DNA of 64,000 bases from CAVOJV01 sp963696325 (lineage in GTDB: Bacteria > Pseudomonadota > Gammaproteobacteria > Competibacterales > Competibacteraceae): assembly GCA_963696325.1 (NCBI GenBank), contig CAVOJV010000023.1, positions 1 to 64,000 of the forward strand, given 5' to 3'. Positions 42,822 to 53,249 of this stretch are shown here, in pieces. Both the position numbers and the translations under genes were made by a program. Under the pieces are notes generated by a model. That model was not told the DNA's origin, ran no database searches, and saw nothing but the letters and a program-made list of their open reading frames with translations. Every line of letters begins with the position of its first letter. The first letter of the stretch is position 1.

Positions 42822-42967
42822 AGCAAGCCTTTAGTCCGGCCGGTAAAACATTCCGGCAGGCCTGAGCCAGATTCGCTTAGCTGGTTGCCATCGAGAAAAC
42901 CGCGGGTTGAGGATTCCACCTCTAAGCAGGTTCATTCCTGGTGTGGTCGCCGTGATCGGCGGGTCGC

Positions 42968-43660
42968 TCAGGATTCGCGGCGACGCTGTTTGGCATGTTC
43001 GGCCAACCGCCGCATTGCAGCCCCCAGTCCCTCATCTGCAAGGTTGTCCGCGGTGGTCTCCAGCATATTCACCGTCGCGTTCGTTACGGTCAGTCGCCGG
43101 GGCGAGGGTTGCGGGGGGGCGGGGATCGCCGGTGGTGCTATGCGGATACGGGGTGGCGGTATCGATATCCCCAAATGTTTTTCCAATTGCGGCCGTAGGT
43201 TGGGTAGCGCATAGCGCAACCGGGTTGCCCAAGCCGAAGAATCGGTTTGCACCACCCAGTCCTTGGCGTCCAGCTTGGCCAGAGTGGCGTGCTCCTGAAG
43301 ATGCGGCGGCAAAAAAGCTTGCAGGATCTGGTTGAACTGGGCCAGACGCTGAGTTTTGGCTACCAGTTGGGCAACGCGGCTGCGGGGACGGCGCAAGCAT
43401 TGTTCCATCACCATGAGCTGTTTGCTACCAGCCGCCGCGGGTCTGGCGACAGTCCGTGTTTCTTCAGTCGGTGGCGTGGGAGGGGGTGTGGATTCGGCGA
43501 CCGCCAGATTCGCCGTTGGCTGGCTGGAAGCCGTGGACGGCTTCGGGGTTGTGGCCGTCACTTTGGTTGGCACCGCGCCCTGCAGGATTTCCCGCAGGCG
43601 GTTAGTGTGTTGTTGAACCGTTAACTGGCGTGAAGCAGTTTCTTCAGACAGTTTTGACAT
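42968..43660 (-). CDS. DUF721 / DciA-like protein with long N-terminal extension
   Basis: A 230-residue protein. Residues about 85-175 match the DUF721 (DciA) domain, with QLVAKTQRLAQFNQILQAFL and VVQTDSSAWATRLRYALPNL. DciA loads or activates the replicative helicase DnaB in bacteria that lack DnaC. Here an unusual Pro/Thr/Ala-rich N-terminal part (about 80 residues) and a Pro-rich linker flank the domain. The gene follows the amidohydrolase on the same strand by 35 bases. The replication role is inferred from family knowledge. Confidence 0.75.
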   Translation of the reverse strand: MSKLSEETASRQLTVQQHTNRLREILQGAVPTKVTATTPKPSTASSQPTANLAVAESTPPPTPPTEETRTVARPAAAGSKQLMVMEQCLRRPRSRVAQLVAKTQRLAQFNQILQAFLPPHLQEHATLAKLDAKDWVVQTDSSAWATRLRYALPNLRPQLEKHLGISIPPPRIRIAPPAIPAPPQPSPRRLTVTNATVNMLETTADNLADEGLGAAMRRLAEHAKQRRRES

Positions 43661-43695
43661 TCTCGGGGAATCTGAGCTGGTTTTGGGAAGTACTT

Positions 43696-44487
43696 CTAAA
43701 AATGGACAACGGCGTGAATGGAATAGTTCTGTAGCGCGGCCTCCATGGAGTCACCGACGATCTGCGCCCAACGTTGGCAGCCGTCGGCATCGGCCAGCAG
43801 ATCTTGACGGATTTCGAACTCCACATGGGGCAGGCCGGCGGCGCCCGCGTGAGTATCCATGGTGAAACCCACTTCCCGACCGGAGTAAGGTTCGTTATCG
43901 CCCACTTGCAGCCCCGGATAATCGTGTAGCCAGTCAAGGATGGGCAGGGCGAGACGTGGGTCGCGATTCCAGAGTATGCCTACCTGCCAGGGGCGACGGT
44001 AGCCGTTCATCTGCGGCGTGAAGCTGTGAATCGACACTAACGCTGGCGCCCGTCCATGTCGCCACAGGTGGGCAAGCATGTTGGTAATCGTATGGTGGTA
44101 GGGCCAGAAAAAGGTTTCTAGCCGCCAGTCGGCCTCGGCATCGCTCAGGTTCTGGTTACCGGCTATGACGATGCCATCGCTCGCGGTTGGAATGGAACCA
44201 GGATCGCCGGGGGGGCGATTGCAGTCGATGAGCAGCCTGGAATAGCCGGAGAGCACCGCTGGGGCGTCGAAGCGTTCCGCCAGTCGGTGGGTGACCTCAG
44301 CCGCGCCGATGTCCCAGGCGATGTGCTGACCAAGTTCGAATTCGTCCAGTCCCAAATTATTCATGCCTCGCGGGATGGTATTGCTGGCATGGTCACAGAC
44401 CAGCACCAGCGACGCTTTGCCCTCGGGATTGAAAAGCGTGAAAGGCGACGGGTCGCCGCTATGCAATGACGGCAGTGCGAGATTCAT
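43696..44487 (-). CDS. N-formylglutamate amidohydrolase family protein
   Basis: A 263-residue protein of the HutG-type amidohydrolase family. The motifs SLVLVCDHASNTIPRGM, SGYSRLLIDCNRPPGDP, VSIHSFTPQMNGYRRPW and GVGH-like dimer regions are recognisable. It hydrolyses an N-acyl amino acid, but true substrates in this subgroup are uncertain. No other histidine-degradation gene is in the window. It is divergent from dppA with a 77-base gap. Confidence 0.85.
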   Translation of the reverse strand: MNLALPSLHSGDPSPFTLFNPEGKASLVLVCDHASNTIPRGMNNLGLDEFELGQHIAWDIGAAEVTHRLAERFDAPAVLSGYSRLLIDCNRPPGDPGSIPTASDGIVIAGNQNLSDAEADWRLETFFWPYHHTITNMLAHLWRHGRAPALVSIHSFTPQMNGYRRPWQVGILWNRDPRLALPILDWLHDYPGLQVGDNEPYSGREVGFTMDTHAGAAGLPHVEFEIRQDLLADADGCQRWAQIVGDSMEAALQNYSIHAVVHF

Positions 44488-44564
44488 GGAGCAGCGTTTT
44501 CTCAGTTATGGTGTAAAATTATAAAGCCTTAACATCGCCTGTTACACGCCAGAGGGGAGCAACC

Positions 44565-46163
44565 ATGGCACAACGATTGAAAAAAATCCTCATCGGTATG
44601 GCGCTGGCTTCATTGTCCGCCGGCCCCACCTACGCGGCCAAGACCCTGGTGTTTTGCTCGGAGGGGAGCCCGGAAGGTTTCAATCCTCAGCTGTATACCG
44701 CCGGCACCACGTTCGACGCCACTTCGGTCCCCGTGTTTAACCGCTTGGTCGAATTCGAGCGGGGTGCCACAATCATCGTTCCCGGTCTCGCCGAGCGTTG
44801 GGAGGTATCCCCAGATGGGTTGCAGTATACCTTTCATTTGCGCAAAGGCGTGAAGTTCCACGCCACCGCCGATTTCAAGCCGACCCGCGATTTCAACGCC
44901 GACGATGTGCTGTTCAGCTTCCTGCGGCAGTTGGACAAAAACCATTCCTTTCACAAAATTTCCGGCGGCAGCTACGAATACTTCGATAGCATGAGCATGC
45001 CAGCGCTCATCAAGAGCATCGAGAAGCTCGACGATCATACGGTGCGCTTTGATCTGAACCGTCCCGAGGCGCCAATGCTGGCGAATCTGGCGATGGACTT
45101 CGCCTCGATTCAATCGGCCGAGTACGCCGACGCGATGCTGAAAGCCGGCAAGCCCGAAACCATCGACCTCAAGCCGGTCGGCACCGGTCCCTTCCAGCTC
45201 GTCGCCTATCAGAAGGACGCGGTGATCCGCTTCAAGGCCAACCCGGACTACTGGGGCGGTAAAGCCAAGCTCGACAATCTGGTGTTCACCATCACGCCGG
45301 ATGCCTCGGTGCGCTACGCCAAGCTCAAGGCCGGCGAATGCCACGTGATGGCCTACCCGAACCCGGCTGATCTGGAGGCGATGCGCAAGGATTCGGCTAT
45401 CAGTCTGTTGCAGAAGGAAGGGCTGAATGTGGGCTACCTGGCGTTCAACGTGCAAAAGAAACCGTTCGATGATGTGCGGGTGCGCCGGGCGCTGAATTTG
45501 GCGGTTAACAAGGCGGCAATCATTGAAGCGGTGTACCAGGGTGCGGGCAAGGCGGCGAAAAACCCCATCCCGCCAACCATCTGGTCGTACAACGATGCGG
45601 TCAAGGACTATCCATACGATCCGGAAGCGGCCAAGAAACTGCTGGCCGAGGCGGGCTTGAAGGATGGTTTCGAGGTCGATCTCTGGGCGATGCCGGTGCA
45701 GCGGCCGTACAATCCTAATGCCCGGCGCATGGCGGAAATGATCCAGGCGGACTGGGCGAAGGTCGGGGTAAAGGCCAAGATCGTCTCCTACGAGTGGGGC
45801 GAGTACCTGAAGCGGGCCAAGGCGGCGGAGCATCAGACGGCGCTGTTCGGCTGGACGGGCGATAACGGTGACCCGGATAACTTCCTTGCCGTGCTGCTCG
45901 GCTGCGACGCCGTCGGCGGCAGTAATTACGCAGAGTGGTGCGACAAGCCATTCGATACGTTGATCCAGAAAGCCAAAGTAGTTGCCGCTGTCGCCGAGCG
46001 CACCAAGCTCTACGAGCAGGCGCAGGTAGTGTTCAAGGAGCAGGCGCCTTGGATTACCATCGCCCATTCGGTGACGTTCCAGCCGGTGCGCAAGGAAGTC
46101 ATCGACTTTCGTATCGACCCATTCGGCAAGAATAATTTCTATGGCGTGGATCTGAAGCAGTGA
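44565..46163 (+). CDS. dppA: Periplasmic dipeptide-binding protein (ABC transporter)
   Basis: A 532-residue SBP family 5 protein with a signal peptide (KKILIGMALASLSAGPTYA). Signature stretches are FCSEGSPEGFNPQLYTAG, RFKANPDYWGGKAKL, FNVQKKPFDDVRVRRALN and GWTGDNGDPDNFL, matching DppA rather than OppA. It binds di- or short peptides and delivers them to the permease encoded downstream. GGGGAGC precedes the ATG. Unlike the following four genes it is intact. Confidence 0.92.
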   Translation: MAQRLKKILIGMALASLSAGPTYAAKTLVFCSEGSPEGFNPQLYTAGTTFDATSVPVFNRLVEFERGATIIVPGLAERWEVSPDGLQYTFHLRKGVKFHATADFKPTRDFNADDVLFSFLRQLDKNHSFHKISGGSYEYFDSMSMPALIKSIEKLDDHTVRFDLNRPEAPMLANLAMDFASIQSAEYADAMLKAGKPETIDLKPVGTGPFQLVAYQKDAVIRFKANPDYWGGKAKLDNLVFTITPDASVRYAKLKAGECHVMAYPNPADLEAMRKDSAISLLQKEGLNVGYLAFNVQKKPFDDVRVRRALNLAVNKAAIIEAVYQGAGKAAKNPIPPTIWSYNDAVKDYPYDPEAAKKLLAEAGLKDGFEVDLWAMPVQRPYNPNARRMAEMIQADWAKVGVKAKIVSYEWGEYLKRAKAAEHQTALFGWTGDNGDPDNFLAVLLGCDAVGGSNYAEWCDKPFDTLIQKAKVVAAVAERTKLYEQAQVVFKEQAPWITIAHSVTFQPVRKEVIDFRIDPFGKNNFYGVDLKQ

Positions 46164-46237
46164 AATCATGATCCATCTCCCCGGTATCTACTCCCCGCAT
46201 GGGTAAGGGAATTAAACATTTTGAACCCTAGGCGCTC

Positions 46238-47300
46238 ATGATTGCCTTCCTGTTGCGGCGACTGGGATTGCTGATCCCCACCTTCCTGGGGGTCACTCTC
46301 ATCGCCTTTGCCCTGATCCACCTCATTCCAGGCGATCCGATCATGCTGATGGCCGGGGAGCGCGGTATCAGCGCCGAGCGGCATGCCCAGTTGCTGGCCG
46401 AGTATGGTTTTGACCGACCCCTGTGGCAGCAATATCTGGTCTATATAGGCCAGGTCGTGCGAGGCAACCTGGGCACTCGATCATCAGCCGCGGAACCGGT
46501 CTTGCACGAGTTTTTGACTCTGTTCCCGGCCACCATCGAACTGTCCCTGTGCGCCATGCTGTTCGCCGTCGCTATCGGTATACCTGCAGGCATGCTGGCT
46601 GCCGTCAGGCGCAGCACGTTTTTTGACCATGCCGTCATGGGCGTATCCCTGACCGGGTATTCCATGCCGATCTTCTGGTGGGCCTTACTGCTTATCCTAT
46701 TGTTCTCCGTAAGTTTCGGCTGGACGCCGGTGTCGGGCGCATTTCGGTCATGTTGTGGGTGGAACCGGTCACCGGTTTCCTGCTGCTCGATACCCTGCTG
46801 GCGGGTGACTTCGAGGCGTTCCTCTCAGCCTTGCGCCATCTGATTCTGCCTGCCGCTGGTGCTGGGCACGATTCCACTGGCGGTGATCGCCCGGATGACC
46901 CGTTCCGCCATGCTGGAAGTGATCCGGGAAGACTATATCCGGGTGGCTCGCGCCAAGGGCTTGTCCCCGCTGCGGGTTATCTACGTGCATGCCCTGCGCA
47001 ATGCCTTGATCCCGGTGGTAACCGTGATCGGCCTGCAAGTTGGCACGCTGCTGGCCGGCGCCATTCTCACCGAGACCATCTTTCGCCTGGCCGGGAGTTG
47101 GCAAGTGGCTGATCGATTCCATCCAGCGGCGCGACTATCCGGCGGTGCAGGGTGGTATCCTGCTGATGGCCAGCATCGTCATGCTGGTCAATCTGATGGT
47201 CGATGTTCTCTACGGGCTTATCAATCCCCGTATCCGCCATGCCCGATTAACGAAACTGAATTATGGTTCCGAGTACCTCCGAGCAGCGGGCCGTCGCTGA
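46238..47300 (+). pseudogene. dppB: Dipeptide ABC transporter permease DppB, three frameshifts
   Basis: The conserved permease sequence is read in four pieces. The first, from the ATG at 46238 to about 46737, ends in GWTPVSG. One base is missing at about 46738; the next piece (GRISVMLWVEPVTGFLLLDT) runs to about 46853. One extra base near 46854 leads to LGTIPLAVIARMTRSAMLEV, and one extra base near 47084 leads to FAWPGVGKWLIDSIQRRDYP and NPRIRHAR at the end. No nonsense or missense decay is obvious within pieces. Either a recently broken gene or poor sequence. The true stop is near 47245-47300. Confidence 0.85.
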
Positions 47301-48173
47301 GCCGACAGCGCCGCCCGGCCCGTTGCTGGAATTCTGGCGGCATTTCAGCGAAAACCGGGGCGCGGTACTCGGGCTCTTCGTCATCATCTGGCATGGTGGT
47401 GATTGCCCTGGGTGCGCCGTGGCTGGCGCCTCATGCTCCTCAAGAACAGTACCGGGATGCGCTGCTGCTGCCGCCCGCCTGGGCCGAGGGCGGCATCGTT
47501 GCGGTTCTGGCTGGGGACCGACGACGTGGGGCGGGATATGTTGTCGCGGTTAATCTATGGTGCCCGCGTGTCCTTGCTGGTCGGCTGCATCGTCGTCACT
47601 CTGTCGCTGGCGGCGGGAGTGATCCTTGGACTAAGCGCGGGGTTCTTCCGCGGCCTGGTGGAAAATCTCATCATGCGCCTGATGGACGTCATGCTGGCCC
47701 TGCCCAGCCTGCTGCTGGCCATCGCCATCGTTGCCATCCTGGGGCCTAGCCTGAGTAACGCCATGGTGGCTATCGCCATCGTGGTCTTGCCTCATTATGT
47801 GCGATTGACGCGGGCGGCGGTGATCACCGAAATGGCCAAAGACTATGTGATCGCCAGTCAGGTTGCCGGCGCTGGGTTACTAAGGCAGATGTTTATCAAC
47901 GTGCTGCCCAACTGCATGGCGCCGCTGATAGTGCAGGCGACCCTGGGCTTTTCCTCGGCCATTCTGGATGCCGCTGCGCTGGGTTTCCTGGGGCTGGGCG
48001 CGCAGCCGCCGACGCCGGAATGGGGCACCATGCTGGCCGATGCCCGCCAGTTCATCCAGCGCGCCTGGTGGGTAGTGACCTTTCCGGGTCTGGCCATCCT
48101 GATCACGGTGCTGGCTTTCAACCTGATGGGCGACGGGCTGCGCGACGCCCTTGATCCCAAGCTGAAACGCTGA
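47263..48173 (+). pseudogene. dppC: Dipeptide ABC transporter permease DppC, two frameshifts
   Basis: The ATG at 47263 begins PSTSEQRAVAEP and runs to LGLFVII. A shift near 47390 leads to MVVIALGAPWLAPHAPQEQ, and another near 47494 leads to the long intact part from RFWLGTDDVGRDMLSRLIYG to DALDPKLKR at 48173. That part holds the EAA-type loop and five helices. The fragments together give the normal size of about 300 residues. It works as a heterodimer with DppB in the inner membrane. Confidence 0.85.
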
Positions 48174-49165
48174 TGTCACTCTTGGAAATCCAGCATCTTG
48201 TCGGTGCGAATTTGGTGAGGTAAAAGGCGCCGTTTACCGCCGTGGATAGGGTGGATTTGACGCGTGGAGGGTGGCGAGGTGGTGGGCATCGTCGGGGAGT
48301 CCGGCTCGTGGCAAATCCGTCGCCTTCGCTGGCGTTATGGGTTTGATCGATTACCCAGGCCGCGTCAGTGCCAGCGGATGGCCTTCGCGGGGCAGGATTT
48401 GCTGACGTGTCGCCCACGGGTGAGGCGCAGACTGGTCGGCAAGGATATTGCGATGGTCTTCCAGGACCCCATGACCAGCCTGAACCCTGCTTACACGGTT
48501 GGCTTCCAGATTATGGAAACCCTTAAAGTGCATGAAGGCGGCAGTCGCGTTGAACGCCAGCACCGCGATCTGGAACTGTTAACAGGTCGGCATTTCCGAT
48601 GCCGACCAGCCGCCTGCGCGGCCTTTCCACATCAACTCTCCGGTGGCATGAGCCAGCGCGTCATGATCGCGATGGCCATCGCCTGTAGCCCCCGGCTGTT
48701 GATCGCCGACGAACCCACTACGGCGCTCGATGTGACCATTCAAGCCCAAATCCTGGACTTGCTGCGCTATTTGCAACAGCGGCGTGGCATGGCCTTGCTG
48801 TTGATCACTCATGATCTGGCGGTGGTGGCGGAGACCTGCGAGCGGGTAATGCGTGATGTACGCCGGCCAGGTGGTGGAGAGCGGGCCGGTGGCGGCGGTG
48901 TTCCAAACTCCCCGCCACCCCTATACGGCGGCCTTGCTCAATGCCTTGCCGGAACGCAGCATGGGGCGCGATCGGCTGGTTACTATCGGTGGGGTGGTAC
49001 CCGGCCAGTATGACCGGCCCAGCGGCTGCTTGCTGCATCCTCGCTGCCGCGTTCGCCACCGAGCAATGCCGGTTGAGCCGGCCCGAGTTGCGCTGGCTGG
49101 CCGCTGGTCGCCAGGTGCGTTGCCACACGCCGCTGGATGAGCAGGGAGACCTGGGCTATGAATGA
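48173..49165 (+). pseudogene. dppD: Dipeptide ABC transporter ATPase DppD, many frameshifts
   Basis: The ATG at 48173 overlaps the dppC stop and gives MSLLEIQHL, the family start, then breaks at once. Several indels lie within 48200-48300, and the Walker A loop (GESGSGKS expected) is read as GESGSW because of an extra base near 48310. Clean pieces are GKDIAMVFQDPMTSLNPAYT, PHQLSGGMSQRVMIAMAIA, LLIADEPTTALDVTIQAQIL (Walker B) and YAGQVVESGPVAAVFQTPRH. A further break lies near 48850 and one near 49045. At least seven indels in 1 kb. Confidence 0.8.
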
Positions 49166-50174
49166 GCCGGCCGCACCTCTGCTGGAAGCCGTCGAGTTGG
49201 CCCGCTATTACTCCGTATCCGCGGGTGGTTTAAGGACAGAGCGACGGTCAGGGCCCTGGACGGCGTGTCTTTCACCTTTTACCCTCGCAAGACCTTGGCC
49301 GTGGTGGGTGAATCCGGCTGCGGCAAGTCCACCCTGGCCCGGCAACTGACCCTGATCGAGCAGCCCAGCAGCGGCTTCCTGCGCTTAGCGGGTCATGACC
49401 TGGCCAAGGCCAGTGCCAGGGAACGGCGGGTCAGCCCAGCGTCATGTGCAGATCATCTTCCAGAACCCCTTAGTTCGCTTAATCCCCGCAAGCAAGTCAG
49501 CGCTATCCTGCAAGAGCCGCTGATGATCAATACCCGGTCTGAGTGCCAGCGAGCGCGAGGAGTCGGGTCCGGGCGATGATGGCCAGGGTGGGCTTGCGGC
49601 CGGAATATTCCAACCGCTATCCGCACATGTTTTCGGGTGGCCAGCGGCAACGGATCGCCATCGCCCGCGCCCTGATGCTGGAGCCGCGGGTGGTGGTGGC
49701 GGACGAACCGGTATCGGCGCTGGATGTCTCGATTCAGGCGCAGGTGCTCAATCTGCTGCTGGACCTGCGGGAGGAGTTTGGGGTTTCATACATCTTTATC
49801 TCCCATGATCTCAGCGTGGTGAGCCATATCGCCGACGAGGTGCTGGTGATGTATCTGGGCCGGCCCGTCGAGCATGGTCCGCGGGCAGCGATTTTCGAGC
49901 AGCCCGCTGCATCCCTACACCCGCGCGCTGCTGGCGGCCAGGCCGTGCCTGGACCCGGCGGAGCGCGGCGGGTGCCGCTCAAGGGGGATTGCCCTCTCCG
50001 CTAAATCCTCCCTCCGGCTGCGCTTTCCATTCCCGCTGCCCGTTCGCCACCGAACTCTGCGCCCAGGTTCGACCGGAACTGCGAGCAGTGGAGGACCGGC
50101 AAGTGGCTTGCCATCATGCGGAGCGGGTAGGGACGATAGTACCCGGCGTTCAATCTGACAAGCCAGCCTCCTAA
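49158..50174 (+). pseudogene. dppF: Dipeptide ABC transporter ATPase DppF, many frameshifts
   Basis: The start MNEPAAPLLEAVELARYYSV is at 49158, overlapping the end of dppD. Pieces in order are RKTLAVVGESGCGKSTLARQ (Walker A, intact here), SSLNPRKQVSAILQEPL, PHMFSGGQRQRIAIARALML (signature), VVVADEPVSALDVSIQAQVL (Walker B), LHPYTRALLAARPCLDP and CAFHSRCPFATELCAQVRP, ending at 50174. Breaks occur near 49225, 49430, 49535, 49905 and 49985. It would power DppBC together with DppD. Confidence 0.8.
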
Positions 50175-50305
50175 CACCTTTTGCGGACGTTTTTCTTGAA
50201 CTGGGCGACCTGCTCGGGGTTGGATAACACCTGACTTAAGGTTTTTTTGGCCGCTTCTAGGTCATGGGCTGTCGCCAGACGCCCCTCGCAGATAAAGGTT
50301 GCCAT
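50171..50305 (-). CDS. Possible 44-residue protein downstream of the acetyltransferase
   Basis: An ORF of 44 codons (starting MATFICEGRLATAHDLEAAK, ending QFKKNVRKRC) lies 37 bases after the Pat-type gene on the same strand and overlaps the dppF end by 4 bases. The composition (helical, charged, regular codon use) looks coding, and no family is recognised. No clear ribosome binding site is seen before the ATG at 50305, so it could be the relic of a longer protein. Confidence 0.4.
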   Translation of the reverse strand: MATFICEGRLATAHDLEAAKKTLSQVLSNPEQVAQFKKNVRKRC

Positions 50306-50342
50306 GGGACCGATATTGAGGCTTATTGTTTGGCCGGCCTAC

Positions 50343-52991
50343 TCAGTTATTTAAAGTCATGCTGACATGCATCATGTTGGCGTCTTCGGAATCCCCCTTA
50401 ATCGTGAAGCCCATGGCCCGGTTGAGTTTGAGCATGGGTTCGTTTTCCCGCAGTACTTCGCCGTAGAGCTCACGAATTCCGCGACTCTTAGCATATTCAA
50501 TTATCCGGCGCAGCAGCATGGGTCCCAACCCTAAGCCGGTCATGGTGCGGTCTACGGTGATGGCGTATTCGGCCTTTTCCATGTCAGGGCCGGTGCTGAT
50601 GCGGACCACGCCCCAGATATTGGCTTTGCCAGGTACGCCTGGGTCGGTGACCACCAGGGCCATGTCTCGATCATAATCCAGTTGTGTCAAGCGTGCCGCC
50701 ATGTCGTGAGTAAGTTCCTTGATGGGCTGGAAAAAGCGCAGACGGATGTCGTCGGCCGGCATTCGCCGTACCAGATCCTGCAAGGCGGGTTCATCCTCGG
50801 GCAGGATGGGACGAATGAACAGTTTGCGGCCATCGGGCAACGCAAAGGACTGTTCCAATTCCTTGGGATAAGGACGGATGGCCAAGCGGTCGGTGCCCAG
50901 GTGAGTAGTTTTGGCAATGCGGACGCTGGCATTCAACGCGAGTACGCCATCAGCGTTGACCCAAAGCGGGTTGATATCCATTCCCATGATCTCACCCAGG
51001 TCGATCACCATCTGCGAGACCTTGATCAAAGTCAAGGCAAGGGCATCTAAATTGGCTGGCCGTCCTGGGCTGCTTAACAGGGAACAAATCCTTGTGCGGG
51101 ATATCATCTCATAGGCAAGGTGCATGTTCAGAGGGGGCAGGGCATAGGCGAAGTCGTTGATGACTTGGGCTTCGGTGCCGCCATGGCCGAAGCGTAGCAC
51201 CGGCCCTGCGCCGAAACCGCGGCCGGTGCGCACGCCGATGGTGAGTTCATAGGCACCATGCCGGGACAGCATGGGCTGTACCTCGAAGCCCTCGATGACG
51301 GCTTTGGGTGCCAGCGTTTGGACGCGCCTCAGCATAGTGGACGCGGCCGTGTAGACTTCTTCGGGACCCTCCAAGGCCAAGGCCACACCGCCTACATCGG
51401 CACGTTCGACAATATCCGGAGAGATAATCTTTAGGGCTACCGCGTGGTTCATCTCCGCGGCCAAGTCGGCGGCATCCTGGGGTTTGAAGGCGTAGCGGGC
51501 GAGGGCGACTGGGATCTCGTAGGCGGTCAGTAAATCGCTGGTTTCGCGGGCATTGAGTCGGTCCCGGCCCGCCGCCAGGGCGGTGACGATGATCTTATGG
51601 GCCGCTTCCAAGGCCGGGGTGAACTGCTCGGGTACTGAAGGCGGCGTCTCCATCAGCAAGGTCTGATTTTGCCGATATTGGACCACACGCATGAAAGAGC
51701 GCGCGGCTTCATCAGGGGTACTGTACGTGGGGATTTTGGCTTCTCGGAACATCTGCCGGGCTGGTTCGGTCGACGGCGCCCCCACCCAACTGGTGATCAC
51801 CAGGCGGCGGCTCTTGGCGGCGCGTTCGACGATCGCGCGAGCGCATTCCGTATCCCGGTCGGGAGACCCAGGAACATGCACGATGAGGATGCCGTCAGCC
51901 TCCGGTTCCTTGAGCAGCAGTTCCAGCGCCCGGCTGTATTCCCGGTAACCGGCATGGTCGCCCAGATCCACCGGGTTATCGGCGTGCGAAGGACGCGGGA
52001 TGAATTTCGCCAATTCGGTCTGGGTGGCCGCACTGATTGCGGCCAGCACACCGCTCTTTCTATGCAGCATGTCGCTGGCCAGCAGTCCGATGCTGCGACT
52101 GTTGCCCACGATGAGTAAGCGATTTTTCTCGACCAGTTTGGTGCTGGCCAGGGTTTCCACCGAGTTGAACAGGCGTTCGATGGTATCCACACGCAAGATA
52201 CCGGCGCGGCGAAAAGCGGCGTCGTAAATCGCGTCTTCCACGCTGAGGTCGCCATGGCTGCGAGGCTTGAGGACGATCACCGGCTTGACGCGCGCCGCAA
52301 TTCGGGCGGCCGACATGAATTTGCGGGGGTTCCGGGTACGTTCCATGTACATCAGGATGGATTTGGTGGGCGAATCCTGGGCCAGGTAATCCAACATGTC
52401 GCTGAAGTCGACATCCAGTCTTGCGCCCAGGGAAATCATGCAGGAGAAACCAATCTTGCGCCTTTCCGCCCAATTAATGACCGCGCGGATGACGGTCGAG
52501 GACTCGGAAAGCATGCCGATCTGGCCGGGAATGATGCGGTTGTGGCTAAGGGTGGCGTTGATGTGGGCGGTGGGTACCGCTATCCCCAACCTGTCAGGTC
52601 CTATGAGGCGCACCAGATGAGGTTTGGCGGCGTCCAACAGGGCCTGCCGCAGGACTATCCCATCCGGGCGAGTTCGCGGGACTTCCTCGTTGATCAGCAC
52701 CACGCCGCGCGTGCCTCTGTCACCCAGTTCGCTGATAAGTGCGGGGCATTCATCCAGTGGCAGGGTGATGATGGCCAGATCCGGGGTTTCCGGCAGGCTG
52801 GCTACATTCTGGTAAGTCAGTACCCCCGCTACGGCGCGGCGATCGGGATTGACGGGCATGACGGGGCCGCCAAAACCGGCTTTGATCAAATTCAATTCCA
52901 GAATAGTATCGGGACTGTCGTCTTGGCTGCCCCGACCGATGATAGCAATGGAACGGGGATTGAATAGATACTTTAGGTTGCGGATCGTCAT
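50343..52991 (-). CDS. Pat/YfiQ-type protein lysine acetyltransferase
   Basis: An 882-residue protein in the order CoA-binding domain (NPRSIAIIGRGSQ at the start), succinyl-CoA ligase-like domain, ATP-grasp domain (to about residue 690), then a C-terminal GNAT acetyltransferase (VDRTMTGLGLGPMLLRRIIE, the acetyl-CoA loop). Length and order match Salmonella Pat / E. coli YfiQ, which acetylates and silences acetyl-CoA synthetase and other enzymes. The ATG at 52991 (MTIRNLKYLF) has AAGGTGA before it. Upstream in-frame codons extend into non-conserved sequence. Confidence 0.9.
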   Translation of the reverse strand: MTIRNLKYLFNPRSIAIIGRGSQDDSPDTILELNLIKAGFGGPVMPVNPDRRAVAGVLTYQNVASLPETPDLAIITLPLDECPALISELGDRGTRGVVLINEEVPRTRPDGIVLRQALLDAAKPHLVRLIGPDRLGIAVPTAHINATLSHNRIIPGQIGMLSESSTVIRAVINWAERRKIGFSCMISLGARLDVDFSDMLDYLAQDSPTKSILMYMERTRNPRKFMSAARIAARVKPVIVLKPRSHGDLSVEDAIYDAAFRRAGILRVDTIERLFNSVETLASTKLVEKNRLLIVGNSRSIGLLASDMLHRKSGVLAAISAATQTELAKFIPRPSHADNPVDLGDHAGYREYSRALELLLKEPEADGILIVHVPGSPDRDTECARAIVERAAKSRRLVITSWVGAPSTEPARQMFREAKIPTYSTPDEAARSFMRVVQYRQNQTLLMETPPSVPEQFTPALEAAHKIIVTALAAGRDRLNARETSDLLTAYEIPVALARYAFKPQDAADLAAEMNHAVALKIISPDIVERADVGGVALALEGPEEVYTAASTMLRRVQTLAPKAVIEGFEVQPMLSRHGAYELTIGVRTGRGFGAGPVLRFGHGGTEAQVINDFAYALPPLNMHLAYEMISRTRICSLLSSPGRPANLDALALTLIKVSQMVIDLGEIMGMDINPLWVNADGVLALNASVRIAKTTHLGTDRLAIRPYPKELEQSFALPDGRKLFIRPILPEDEPALQDLVRRMPADDIRLRFFQPIKELTHDMAARLTQLDYDRDMALVVTDPGVPGKANIWGVVRISTGPDMEKAEYAITVDRTMTGLGLGPMLLRRIIEYAKSRGIRELYGEVLRENEPMLKLNRAMGFTIKGDSEDANMMHVSMTLNN

Positions 52992-53249
52992 GGGTTTCAC
53001 CTTCAGCAGGACACAGGTTACAGGGAGCGGGTTGCGTAACACTGACCTGTAAGGGATAAATTGTAGAGGCAATCGCCTGGCGATCGTCAACTAACCATAG
53101 CATGATGATTTATGGCGTGAAAATTGCGTTAAAAGCAATCGTATGGTTGATGGCTTAGTATGATTATTCTAATTTTAGTTGTTAGTGTATAAATATATTT
53201 ATATATTATTTAATGAATTAATTGTTAGAGTGCTGAATAAGGAACTTCC

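Noticed and set aside
44610..46169. Minus-strand 519-residue ORF
   Set aside because: Antisense shadow of dppA; rich in Arg, His and Gln with no conserved motif.
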